From the NCBI GenBank assembly GCA_009746045.1, contig RPFO01000310.1, positions 1,186,234 through 1,250,233 on the forward strand: a stretch of DNA of 64,000 bases. The letters are read 5' to 3'. Both the position numbers and the translations under genes were made by a program. The notes under the pieces were generated by a model. The model was not told where the DNA came from. It was given only the letters and a program-made list of their open reading frames with translations, and searched no databases. The DNA comes from Mesostigma viride (Eukaryota; Streptophyta; Mesostigmatophyceae; Mesostigmatales; Mesostigmataceae). Shown here in pieces: positions 31,261 to 40,385 of this stretch; the stretch's first letter is position 1, and each line of letters begins with the position of its first letter.

Positions 31261-31318
31261 GTCGGTGATGACTCCATGCAGTGGGCAAGGGGGATGTGCT
31301 GTTTTATAGTGAAAGATT

Positions 31319-31388
31319 TGGTAATACTGGATTCGAACACAGGACTTCTTGCAAGATTTTGCAACTATCGGGGTCTCCTGATCCTAAT
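31319..31388 (-). other. tRNA-like sequence in ankyrin intron 8
   Basis: A second copy of the insertion in intron 7 with a better B box (GTGTTCGAATCC) and a terminal TTACCA. Its presence at the same place in two neighbouring introns shows that it was copied with the exon-intron unit. Confidence 0.35.
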
Positions 31389-31647
31389 AGTCGCATAGCC
31401 CTTGACCAGTGCAACGACCCCTTTTGGTAAAGAAGATTGGGACGTGGCCAGGATGTCTGTTTTGTTTCCAGCACGTATGCCCTCGTAATTGGAGTTTTGA
31501 GTAATTTTGTTGAGGTTGATATGTGTCGTGCCTCCATACATGTCTCCACTGTCCCAGGGCAGGGTATCACAGCCAGATCTTGGAAGGTTTCGGGTGATGG
31601 TTGTGAACATGCGGTGACCGGCAGGCATGGTTTAACCACCAGCTCGG

Positions 31648-31783
31648 AAGTTAGATAATTAATATTATCTGAACCTTTTTGCGACTGGCGCAAAGGATGC
31701 TGGAGAGTAAACCTTGCCGGCATTAATACTAGGAAATTGAGTGCAGCAGTGGCAAGAAGGTTCGGATAATATTCAACTAACTT
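31648..31783. mobile_element. 136-bp MITE-like element in an ankyrin intron
   Basis: An insertion relative to neighbouring introns, between GCTCGG and GGCAAGAATG. The ends are imperfect inverted repeats of about 27 bases, both starting AAGTTAG and sharing AATATTATC and GAACCTT. No coding capacity, and no clean target duplication could be read. Confidence 0.65.
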
Positions 31784-31961
31784 TGGTGGCAAGAATGTGG
31801 CAGTGGCAGTGATCAGGGGCAATGGCGGTGTCGATTGGTGCGGAATCCTTCTGGCTGCAGAGCACGGCGGGTTCCTGCGAATGGTGACCTAGTCGTGTGC
31901 TGTGTGGCTGTTGTCATGGGCTTGGGTTGTCACGGGACTTGTGTGGCTGCTGCACTCTCAG

Positions 31962-32064
31962 GATGGGGATACCCCGCTGCATTACGCGTCATGGAAGGCC
32001 GGGCCATATGGAAATCGTCCAGCATCTCATCGCCAGCGGCGCAGAAGTGAACGTCGAGAGCAAT
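31962..32064 (+). CDS. Ankyrin repeat exon 9 (frameshifted)
   Basis: 103 bp, so it cannot keep the frame. DGDTPLHYASWKAG is followed, one base further, by HMEIVQHLIASGAEVNVESN. An extra G in the CCGGGCC context near 32000 explains it. Donor GTCCGTGA, acceptor TCTCAG. It is either a disabling mutation or a sequencing error. Confidence 0.75.
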
Positions 32065-32711
32065 GTCCGTGATGACTCCATGCAGTGGGCAAGGGGTGTG
32101 TGCTGTTTCTTAATTAGTCACACAGATGTCAACAATTTTGCGATGTAACAGTTGCCCTTATCCAACACAACGACTGTGTGTGTTGAAGAAGATCAGGGCG
32201 TGGCCAGGATATCAGTTAAGGTGACGGCCCCGGCGCGAAGTTGTGGGCGCCAAGAAAAGTGTTGGATTATCAGAGAGTAGTGACTCAGTGTGAGACAGTG
32301 TTTGCACTTACACCAGTGCGTGGTGGTCCTTCCATCATCTTAGTGTACACATGTGTCCATCGTCTCACAGTCCCAAGCCCAACACGCCATCTGTCACAAC
32401 GAATGTCGCGTTGCCATGTGTGCTCATCTACCACTGGTCCCGCCAATATTGCGCTACTGTTTCATGACAACCGTGCCGTCCCTCTGACCGTAGCAAAAAA
32501 GTATGTTGCCGGTCCACATCGCCGCTCTGTACCAAACTGGTGTACACGAATTATGTTTCCGACTGCCATCACCACAATTCAGCCCGTGTTGCGTGTGTGA
32601 CTTGGCAACAAGTCAGCCTTGACCTAGCACAGCTAACTATTTCTTTGCACGCGCATGCGGGGTCGTGTGTGGTGGGATGGCATGGGAGTTGCGTGGTTGC
32701 TGCACTCTCAG

Positions 32712-32810
32712 GATGGGTATACCCCATTGCATAGAGCATCATGGACGGGCTCTCTGGATATCATCCGGCATCTCATCGCCAGCGGCGCAGATGCGAACGC
32801 CAAGAATCAT
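32712..32810 (+). CDS. Ankyrin repeat exon 10
   Basis: 99 bp, acceptor TCTCAG, donor GTCCGTTC. It reads DGYTPLHRASWTGSLDII and HLIASGADANAKNH. It is the most diverged full repeat in the array. Confidence 0.8.
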
Positions 32811-33331
32811 GTCCGTTCCTGGGTTGTGTCAGTGGGAGGGCAGATATATTATGTTTTGTTTTGGCAGAGTGCATGGCCGAATGCAGTACCTGCGTGTGAT
32901 GCACGCAAACAAATGAGCCAAGTTGCGGAGAAAGGCTTAGCATTTCTGCTACAGTGTGAATGAGGATAATCTGTAGTCGCCAGCATGTTTTTGCTTAAAT
33001 GTCAGATTCAGCCAGCGTCTGGTCCGAACTCACCAAGGTACATGCTATAAAGTACAATTTTTTTACTGCTGCAATGAACATTCCTTTTTGAAGGTTGAGG
33101 TGCGTTCATCAAGGGTGCTTTGCCCGGCAAGCAGGTTTTGGAAGAAATGCATGTTTGTGATGTGTATTTGTGCTATGTACTTGCCATCAAATTTGAAGAA
33201 AGTGGGATGTGTCGCGACAGGCTTTCATCTCCTTCACTGCCACAAGGTAGGTCTTATATATTTCACTAGCCAAGTTCAGGTTTTGCTGCTGAACCTCATG
33301 CTCTGATATGGCGTATGTTTTCCAACTACAG

Positions 33332-33400
33332 GCGGGCCAGACACCCCTTGACTTTGCTGAGGAAGTTAAGGAAGCGGACGCGGCGCAGTTGTTGCGAGAG
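33332..33400 (+). CDS. Ankyrin C-terminal cap exon 11
   Basis: 69 bp, acceptor CTACAG, strong donor GTAAGC. It reads AGQTPLDFAEEVKEADAAQL, the TPLD-A..G/A...LL pattern of a terminal half ankyrin repeat, which closes the array. The conserved donor shows that the transcript continues downstream. Confidence 0.75.
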
Positions 33401-34070
33401 GTAAGCCCCAGGCTCAGCAGTCACCGGCGACATTAACTGTGGAGAACGTGGTGAGAGCGGCAAAAGGGTTAGTCCTGCGCCCTGTGGCCACCTGCTGCCA
33501 ACAACCCAGAAAGCATGCTAGAGCTCTTTCATGATGTGTATGACCACCTTCAACGCACTTGGGCAGGCACGATTGGTTCTTGGACCGATGGCAAGCACAC
33601 CGCACTCTATGATGCAGTAGAGGGCCATGGTTAAAAGGCATCCTTTCAAGCCAGGAAATCATTCTGGCTGGGGTCCATAATGCATCCTTGGATCGCCCCA
33701 CCCTTTCTTAAGTGTGATTAGAAGTGGCACCTTCAATTAAAAGACCCATACGTTGTGCCTGCATAAGCCAAACTACTTGTTGACTCGTTCAACATCCGAG
33801 AAGTGCATAATGCTCGCAATCCTCATTTTCTTCTTATCCTCTAATTTGCTCCCCATCCTCGGCTTTTGTACAGTGACCTTATGTCTTGACCTATCTTTCA
33901 TGATCTTCTATACGCGCTAGTATTTAATGCTGACCAGCCAGAGCCCTTGTGAGATCCAGCTTTGATAGAGCATGGCAGACTCATGGTGCGCACTGGTATG
34001 CTGCCCCGGGCGACCACCTCCCAATCTTGCTACCTGCGATTGCATACTGCCTATAATCCTTGTGGTAAAG
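33401..34070. other. Intron of the host gene
   Basis: About 670 bases from the donor at 33401 to a possible acceptor GGTAAAG ending at 34070. No ORF of family character. The acceptor choice is a guess based on where the downstream frame opens. Confidence 0.35.
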
Positions 34071-34228
34071 TAAACCTGACCTGCTCGCCCTGTATGTGGT
34101 TGGCTCATCTTGCTGCATGCTCGTGCCTGACGGGGAACAGGCTATGAGGGACGTTCTTGCTGAGATTGACTGGGCCACCCATCAGTCGATTCCACAACCT
34201 GGCCTCCTGGCCAGCCTGGAGGGTATGG
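34071..34228 (+). CDS. Host gene linker exon, interrupted by element 2
   Basis: The open frame contains DGEQAMRDVLAEIDWATHQ and PGLLASLEGM up to the target duplication TATGG. After the element the same frame resumes VPGIQETWTVAQLAHRMG at 40386. The upstream edge is uncertain. Confidence 0.55.
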
Positions 34229-34573
34229 AGTTGAGTAACTCTAGAGCCCTAGGATCTGGCTCTAAGTTCCCCATGTCCGTCCGCACGCCTTCCGCTAGCG
34301 TCCGCTAAGCCGCCAGCTATAATCCGGCGGTCCGATGCGGTCGACCGGTCTAAGGGCGGCGCCTAGGGCCGGCGCCACCTAGGCCCCAGTCCGGGGCCTT
34401 ATCCGGGTCGGTACGGACAGCTAGCTTGTCCCACGGTTACGGCTAACCGGATAGGGTTTGCTGGCTAAGACATAAACCAGTGGTGGGCCAGCTCCGACAG
34501 CAGTTCTCTGTGTTCACCTTATCCCAAGCTCAACGTGACCGACCGCCATAGCTGAGCCGGTCGGGCTTTAACT
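34229..34573 (+). repeat. Element 2 5' LTR (345 bp)
   Basis: GC-rich, with several short inverted repeats such as GGCGCCTAGGGCCGGCGCC. It is followed directly by TGTATTCAT, the same nine bases that follow the 5' LTR of element 3. Confidence 0.9.
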
Positions 34574-34592
34574 TGTATTCATAAAAATCCCG

Positions 34593-35431
34593 ATGGCTTC
34601 CGGTACACGGAGCCGCACGGGCGAACACACAGATACGCCAAGTGGCGAGGCCGCAGGGACCGTCCTGCCACGCTTTAGTGCGGACGAGGCCACGAGGTTG
34701 ATGCAAACCCTCGTGGCGCAACCTGAACTGGCCAAGCAGTTCAAGCATCTGATGCTTGCTGCTGACGATGCACTAAATCGCGGCCCTCTCAAGCAAACGG
34801 AGGTGCCCGCGATCTACCTGCCGACTATACGGCGGACGACGCAGCAGATTTTCTAGCTGCTCTCAAGCGTCTGCGCGATGGACGCGCAGACAAAGATTCG
34901 GAGCTGATTGGCAAGTTCCGTGCAGTATTCTGCAGTACAACAAAGCACCCAAACATTGCCAATCTAGTTCGCATTGCGGACGACAACAAACAAACCTGGG
35001 AAGTTTTTTACAACGGTCTAGATGCCCACTTGTCGCGGTCTAAGGAAGAGGCCGACGAGCAAGCCTTCAATGACTTCGAGGGCTATGCAGTTAATAAGGC
35101 AAATTTGCCCGGGGCTGCACGTGATTTCCAGGTCTTCGTGCACAAGCACAAGCTGCTAGATACTCTCAAGCCCATTTTCCTGTGCAATCGATTTCTCAAG
35201 AAATGCGACCTGTCGTCGGATGTGCATCTGACCATAGCGACGGAACTCAAAAAGAAGAGTGCCGTCAGTTTCGACGAGGGCATGCTGTATTTGATCTCAT
35301 GCTTCAAGAGTGCGCAGTCCAAGCCGGCTGCCTCGGCTGCTCTGCCATCCCTGCGCAAGGTGGATGCCGGCGCGTCTTCTTCTTCAGGCGCAGAGGCTCC
35401 ATTACGCGGTCGGAGCTTACGGCCATCCTGA
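34593..35431 (+). CDS. Element 2 Gag (frame-broken)
   Basis: The start ATG lies 20 bases after the LTR. The first frame (to about 34795) gives PRFSADEATRLMQTLVAQ and KQFKHLMLAADDALN. One base later it continues ARDLPADYTADDAADFLAAL, then TWEVFYNGLDAHLSRSKEEA and HLTIATELKKKSAVSFDEG, ending at 35431. It resembles a helical capsid. A further frame change near 35395 would link it to the zinc-knuckle frame. It is intact except for these indels. Confidence 0.65.
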
Positions 35432-37374
35432 AAAAGGTCGTCGGCCACGGCAACAACGGGGGCCAGCGAGGGCGCAAGCGCGGGCATGGTGGCGACGCCA
35501 AGCAGGGTGATAATCCCCCGGCCAAGCGGCAGCAGGGGGCGTCTACTGACCGCAAGCAACGCTGTGAGCGCTGCTTCGGACGTCGCCATGTCCGGGATGA
35601 CTGCCGAGTTCGCCCGGACCTGGAGCTCGAGGACAACCTTTGCCGCAAGTGCCACGACGTTCTGCGTGGTCACAGCGTGGAGGCGTGCAAGGCCAAGCGC
35701 ATCGTCGTCCACGGCACACGCGAGGAGTGGGCAGAGCGACGGGCAGCACGAAAGTCAGGTGAGAGCACGCTCGATACCCCTTCTTTTGCTCAATGCGTCA
35801 CGCTGAACCGGGCCGTCGTAGAGCCTGACGTCGTTCCTAAAAGCAACGTGACTGCATCCTCTGTCTCATTCCGTGATGTGCTCACGCAATCCGTTGATGC
35901 TGCTCTGGCTCTGTCGCGCCAGGATCACGTGCTTCCTGAGCACGGGTCTACAATGCGTGACCTAAGCAATGTGGTGTCTTCTAGGTCGGGTGTGTACAAC
36001 GCCGAGCGACCAAGCACTACTGCAGCACCCCAGCTAGATACTGGGGCGGTTGGGCCTATGAGGAATGTTGTGACAGTGCAAGAGAATGCTGGGCGGGCAG
36101 ATGTTCTCGGTACACACCACCCTAGTGTGGATCTTCACATTGGCAAGGTGCTCACACGGGCGGCCTTTCGTGCAGCCTCTGAAGCTGCCCAGTTAGCCAA
36201 TGTCACTACCCCAGTAGTCACCCCACCTGTTGAGAATCCTGACAATGCCACTGCACCTCAGGCTGTCACCCTGAAACTGTTAGCATACCAGATGCACCGT
36301 GCATACGGGCATGAGGCCCAAGCCGAGGTAGAGGGGGCACACATGTTGGGGGCACCTTTATACAACGAGCTGAAGAATGTGCGTGCTCAGTGTCCTGCCT
36401 GCATCAAGATCAGGAAGAAGTCGCGTAGGCGGCATGCCAAGACTCCACCCTTGGAGCGAGGGTACCTTGTGGGGGATGTCATGCACATGGAAGGGGGGGA
36501 CACCTATTTCATAGTCAAGGATAGGTTCAGCAAGGCCACCTACATTGAGCCGCTGCCCCACATGTTTGAGGCTGACCTGCACAGGGCTATCAAGATCAGC
36601 CTGGCTTTCTTTCATCCCGTAGTGGAGCTCATGCTAGACCAGCAGTTCCGCTGTGTGCAAGGTTTGCCGGGGATGGAGGCCGTGGTCATCGTGGGGCGTG
36701 AGGATCACGGCAATATGGGCATGATAGATCGCACTGTAAGCTATGTCAAGACTGTGGCAGCCAAGCGACAGGATAACCCACATGGCAAATCCTACGCGGT
36801 CAAGACGGCGTGGTGCAAGGAGCTCATGCATGTGTGCAACCATAGGCACGTGCTTGATGTCAAGGGCTTTGGGCTAGTCACGCCTCGGGGGCTGTCAGCG
36901 GGCACCTACTCACCCGAGGTAGTAGAGGCATACCAACAGCATCTACAGGATACCGCCGCCAAGCTGCGGCTCAAGGATGCCACGCTGCCTGATTTGTCTA
37001 GCGCTTTTGAGGTCGGGCAGTTGGTCATGTTCCACAAGGAGAGCTCGCCCAGCGGCAAACGGGGCACCATGCAGGGGCCTGGGGCCATCACAAAGTTAGA
37101 CTGGCCGCTGCGGGTCATAGACATAGAGTGGAATGATCGGGTGTATAGGGTACCATGGGCATCGGTGGCAGGCTATAAGCAAGGGGATAGCATGGAGAGT
37201 GAGCTGGCAGCCAACAGGGCACTGGGGTGGGTAGTGAAGGATAATGCGCCTGTCGTAGCATCTGAGGTGGTACCCCACGGGTCGCTCCCAGGGGCAGACA
37301 CAGCTACACCCCCCCCTCCCCTGGGCCCCAATATGACCCCGTGGATGGGTGGGATGAGGATGGGGTGGGTTTGA
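35182..37374 (+). CDS. Element 2 zinc knuckles and integrase
   Basis: The frame becomes protein-like from about 35395. Two CCHC-type knuckles (CERCFGRRHVRDDC, and CRKC...GHSVEAC with wider spacing) precede a 200-residue linker. The integrase zinc module (MHRAYGHE; CPACIK), first Asp in GDVMHMEG, VKDRFSKATYIEPL and second Asp in LMLDQQFRCV follow. The third catalytic position reads MIDRTVSY, with Asp instead of Glu. The C-terminal module GKRGTMQGPGAITKLDWPL...VYRVPW resembles the GPY/F/SH3 module. It ends at 37374, overlapping the next ORF by 34 bases. Confidence 0.85.
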   Translation: MQSISQEMRPVVGCASDHSDGTQKEECRQFRRGHAVFDLMLQECAVQAGCLGCSAIPAQGGCRRVFFFRRRGSITRSELTAILKKVVGHGNNGGQRGRKRGHGGDAKQGDNPPAKRQQGASTDRKQRCERCFGRRHVRDDCRVRPDLELEDNLCRKCHDVLRGHSVEACKAKRIVVHGTREEWAERRAARKSGESTLDTPSFAQCVTLNRAVVEPDVVPKSNVTASSVSFRDVLTQSVDAALALSRQDHVLPEHGSTMRDLSNVVSSRSGVYNAERPSTTAAPQLDTGAVGPMRNVVTVQENAGRADVLGTHHPSVDLHIGKVLTRAAFRAASEAAQLANVTTPVVTPPVENPDNATAPQAVTLKLLAYQMHRAYGHEAQAEVEGAHMLGAPLYNELKNVRAQCPACIKIRKKSRRRHAKTPPLERGYLVGDVMHMEGGDTYFIVKDRFSKATYIEPLPHMFEADLHRAIKISLAFFHPVVELMLDQQFRCVQGLPGMEAVVIVGREDHGNMGMIDRTVSYVKTVAAKRQDNPHGKSYAVKTAWCKELMHVCNHRHVLDVKGFGLVTPRGLSAGTYSPEVVEAYQQHLQDTAAKLRLKDATLPDLSSAFEVGQLVMFHKESSPSGKRGTMQGPGAITKLDWPLRVIDIEWNDRVYRVPWASVAGYKQGDSMESELAANRALGWVVKDNAPVVASEVVPHGSLPGADTATPPPPLGPNMTPWMGGMRMGWV

Positions 37375-39659
37375 CGGGACCTAGTGCACGTAGTGACTCA
37401 CCTCCTGTGCTAGCCACGGATAATGTGGGAGGCCCGCCTAGCGTGGCCTCGCCGGAGGGTCAGGGTCCTGCCCATGCGCCTCGCCCACCTAGGGACCTGG
37501 CTTCAACGGTCACGGCCTTGTGGCGTGCTCAGGCGCTTAAAGCGAAAGCTGCATCAGGGGTGGCTCAGGTCAAAACTCTCTCACAGGGGGTCAGGCCGGT
37601 TAAGTCAGCCTTGTTTCCTACGTGTAGACCGTGGCAGCTGGTGGCTGTGGACACGCAAGCATCCGTGTCTATTATCTCTCGTCGGGCAGCCACCCTGTAT
37701 CCAGTGCTAGAGTCGCCGTACAAATCGGTGACCGACTTTGCAGGCACTTCGGCATATCAAGTTACCGGGATGGTGGTGCTGCCGGTGTTGGGCATTGACA
37801 CGCCGTTTCACGTCGTGGATGGCTACGAGGATGTGGCCTTGCTGGGCGAACCTTTCGTATCATACCCGGGGTTCTCAGTGTCCGCTGACTTGCTGTCAGT
37901 CGCGGGGGTGGGCAGCATCCCGCTTCGCGAGTACCACGCTCCATTGGGGGTGGTGGTCGGGCAGCCCGGCGTCGTGCGGCGCTTACCGATGGCGGCGTTT
38001 TCCACACCGCCGCTCGTCCAGTCCATCATTCAGCCTCAGGATTGGCACCCGCGCAGCTTCGGCCTCCACTCACACTCACTGGCGGCGGATAGCCCTGTGA
38101 CGTGGGAGCAACTTGTCCTGGACTGTCAAGATCCTCTCAAGTTTGCTTTGTGGCGCGACGCGTTCATTCGAGCCAAGGAGCAGTGGCGAGAGCGCGAGGT
38201 CTACCGAGGATTGGAGAGTGTGCCAGCCGGGGCCACGCGGTTGCGGTTGAAGTTCGTGCTCACCTACAAGCCGGACGAGACCAACTCTTCGGTGGTGTTC
38301 CGGGTTAGGCCCGTGGTCACGGAGACGAAGGGGTCCTCCCCGCTGGACGCCAAGGATCTTTATACCCCTGGGCTCAACCATGTTTCGCATCGGCTACTGA
38401 CGGTCATCTACTTGGGCAAGCGGAACGCGGGCAAGGACTACGGGATGTGGTGCGGTGACTTTCAGCGGGCATTCCTCCACAGCGACGCTGGGGTCGCGCA
38501 GCAAACATGGCAAGGCACCCGCTACGTGGTGAAGGTCCCGGTGGTCTGGCAGGATGGCACCATTGGCAGCGAGTATATCGAGCTGTTGACAGGGGTGGAG
38601 GGGCTGCAGAGCTCTCCCATCATCTTCCGCATTTCCGCGGAGGAGGTCTTGCAGAGCTTAGGGGCCACGTACCATCGCGCTGATCCTAACTTCTTTGTGG
38701 TCCCCACCGGCGTCCCTGGCGAGCCAGCCCTCTTCGTGTGGCATGGCGATGACTTCAAGCTGGTGGCACCTCGCACATTTGCTACCCAGTTTCTTGCTGC
38801 AGTGGCGGCTAAGTTTCCCCTGGGCAGGGCGGTGGATCATGAGGAGGGTAAACCCGTGGTGTTTTGCGGCGTGCAGTCTACGTTGCAGCGGGATTCGCGT
38901 TCTGGCGAATGGGTCATGCACATGCAGGATAGCCGCAACTATGTGGTTGACCTGCTGGCCGACCTCCCGTCCCCGCTGTTGGCAACCCATGGGCCCTCGG
39001 TTAAGGGCAAGCTCGGGTGGTTGGCGGACACGGTGGCACCTGATTTGGCAGTGCTCGCTCGCCTGCCCGATGATGTGCTGGAAGGACTAGGGTCCATTCA
39101 TGTTCGGCGGCAGCTGGCCATGACGCCCGGCATTGTGCTTCGTGGGCTCGATTGCTCACAGCCGGTGCACCTCGAGATAGTGACGGATGCTAATCTAGAG
39201 ACGCGCACAGTCAGCCAAGTGCGGGCCCGCATGGGGGCGCTGTTCTTTATCAGCAATGAGGGCCAGCCTGGCATGTTGTTAGATTGGTACTCGCGCTTGC
39301 ACAGCCGCATTGCCACTAGCCCCAACACGGCTGAATGCCGGGGCATTGTTTCAGCTATCTCACATGGCATGTGGCTGCGGTACTTGCTGGGTTGGGTATT
39401 TGGCTCGTGTGGGTTCACTCTTCACTGGACTAGCACGGTGCACACTGACTCACAAAGTTGTTTGGCCTTCCTTGACAATCCCTATGCGCGGTCACAGGAC
39501 GTTGATTACCTCGTACTCGCTGAGGCGGCCTCCTGCGTCACGCGTCTCCAGCACATCGCGGATGAACTCAATCCCGCGGATGCACTCACCAAGGAGGCGC
39601 GGGAGGCTGCCCCGCAGTACGCAGTGTTGCGCAAGCGCATGACGATGCAACACCCGTGA
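37341..39659 (+). CDS. Element 2 retropepsin-like domain, RT and RNase H
   Basis: 772 residues. The protease-like domain is near residues 100-195: LVAVDTQASVSIISRRA (DTQ for DTG), TGMVVLPVLGIDTPFHVVDG, VALLGEPFVSYPG. Copia-type RT follows: LKFVLTYKPDETN, VFRVRPVVTETKG, CGDFQRAFLHSD, LTGVEGLQSSPII, VWHGDDFKLV (HGDD). RNase H has EIVTDANLETRT, NTAECRGIV, VHTDSQSCLAFLDN and ELNPADALTKEA, so the acidic residues are intact. The frame relation to the integrase ORF is minus one, and where ribosomes switch is unknown. Confidence 0.88.
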   Translation: MDGWDEDGVGLTGPSARSDSPPVLATDNVGGPPSVASPEGQGPAHAPRPPRDLASTVTALWRAQALKAKAASGVAQVKTLSQGVRPVKSALFPTCRPWQLVAVDTQASVSIISRRAATLYPVLESPYKSVTDFAGTSAYQVTGMVVLPVLGIDTPFHVVDGYEDVALLGEPFVSYPGFSVSADLLSVAGVGSIPLREYHAPLGVVVGQPGVVRRLPMAAFSTPPLVQSIIQPQDWHPRSFGLHSHSLAADSPVTWEQLVLDCQDPLKFALWRDAFIRAKEQWREREVYRGLESVPAGATRLRLKFVLTYKPDETNSSVVFRVRPVVTETKGSSPLDAKDLYTPGLNHVSHRLLTVIYLGKRNAGKDYGMWCGDFQRAFLHSDAGVAQQTWQGTRYVVKVPVVWQDGTIGSEYIELLTGVEGLQSSPIIFRISAEEVLQSLGATYHRADPNFFVVPTGVPGEPALFVWHGDDFKLVAPRTFATQFLAAVAAKFPLGRAVDHEEGKPVVFCGVQSTLQRDSRSGEWVMHMQDSRNYVVDLLADLPSPLLATHGPSVKGKLGWLADTVAPDLAVLARLPDDVLEGLGSIHVRRQLAMTPGIVLRGLDCSQPVHLEIVTDANLETRTVSQVRARMGALFFISNEGQPGMLLDWYSRLHSRIATSPNTAECRGIVSAISHGMWLRYLLGWVFGSCGFTLHWTSTVHTDSQSCLAFLDNPYARSQDVDYLVLAEAASCVTRLQHIADELNPADALTKEAREAAPQYAVLRKRMTMQHP

Positions 39660-40035
39660 GCCACACAGGGTTACGGCTCGGGCGCTTTATGAATACAGCC
39701 ATAACTCACCCTGTGTTGCTAGCATTCACGAATATCATGGTGGTTTTTTTTTGCTTGTCCTGACCATACCCTAGCCACGTTGGACGGTGCCTTGGGCCCG
39801 TCGGCGGGTCACTGGTCCTAATAAATGGGTCACCTTTTGTCTGGTGGCATAGTTGTTTTTTTCTCGATACTTATTACATCACTATTCATGTGTGATCACA
39901 AGGGCGCGGGTCGATACCGTGGTGATTTTGACGGCCTTGAGGCCCCCTTGAGTTCCCTACCTTAGAGGTTTTTGTATGGTCTGCATTTGATGTAATTATT
40001 TTGATAATTAATCAAAGAACAAAAGAGTATGTCGG
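39660..40035. other. Element 2 3' untranslated region
   Basis: No ORF. A purine-rich stretch, AAAGAACAAAAGAG, ends about ten bases before the 3' LTR and is a candidate polypurine tract. Confidence 0.5.
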
Positions 40036-40380
40036 AGTTGAGTAACTCTAGAGCCCTAGGATCTGGCTCTAAGTTCCCCATGTCCGTCCGCACGCCTTCC
40101 GCTAGCGTCCGCTAAGCCGCCGGCTATAATCCGGCGGTCCGATGCGGTCGACCGGTCTAAGGGCGGCGCCTAGGGCCGGCGCCACCTAGGCCCCAGTCCG
40201 GGGCCTTATCCGGGTCGGTACGGACAGCTAGCTTGTCCCACGGTTACGGCTAACCGGATAGGGTTTGCTGGCTAAGACATAAACCAGTGGTGGGCCAGCT
40301 CCGACAGCAGTTCTCTGTGTTCACCTTATCCCAAGCTCAACGTGACCGACCGCCATAGCTGAGCCGGTCGGGCTTTAACT
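40036..40380 (+). repeat. Element 2 3' LTR (345 bp)
   Basis: Identical to the 5' LTR apart from one substitution. It is followed by the second TATGG, from which the host frame resumes. Confidence 0.9.
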
Positions 40381-40385
40381 TATGG

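Larger units (their letters stand above)
30467..33331 (+). repeat. Tandem exon-intron units of the ankyrin gene, block 2
   Basis: Continuation of the ankyrin array after element 1, with five more exons. Introns 7 and 8 carry a shared tRNA-like insertion, and intron 8 also carries a 136-bp inverted-repeat element. The last two introns (32065-32711 and 32811-33331) lack most of the conserved landmarks, so they belong to an older part of the gene. Confidence 0.75.
34229..40380 (+). mobile_element. Copia-like element 2 (plus strand), in a host coding exon
   Basis: A 6152-bp LTR element with TATGG target duplications. LTR ends are AGTTGAG and TTTAACT. Order: Gag (frame-broken), zinc knuckles fused to integrase, then retropepsin-like domain, RT and RNase H in a second ORF. 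The two 345-bp LTRs differ by one base (A/G in the CGCC[A/G]GCTAT context), so insertion is recent. Confidence 0.92.

Noticed and set aside
31319-31388. Functional tRNA gene
   Set aside because: A and B boxes are present but acceptor and anticodon stems do not pair, and both copies lie in duplicated introns.
36030-36060. LDTGA in the Gag-integrase linker of element 2, at the normal copia protease position
   Set aside because: It is followed by VGPMRN with no S-x-I continuation, no flap and no ILG motif, and the other two elements lack any counterpart. Treated as chance in a low-complexity linker.
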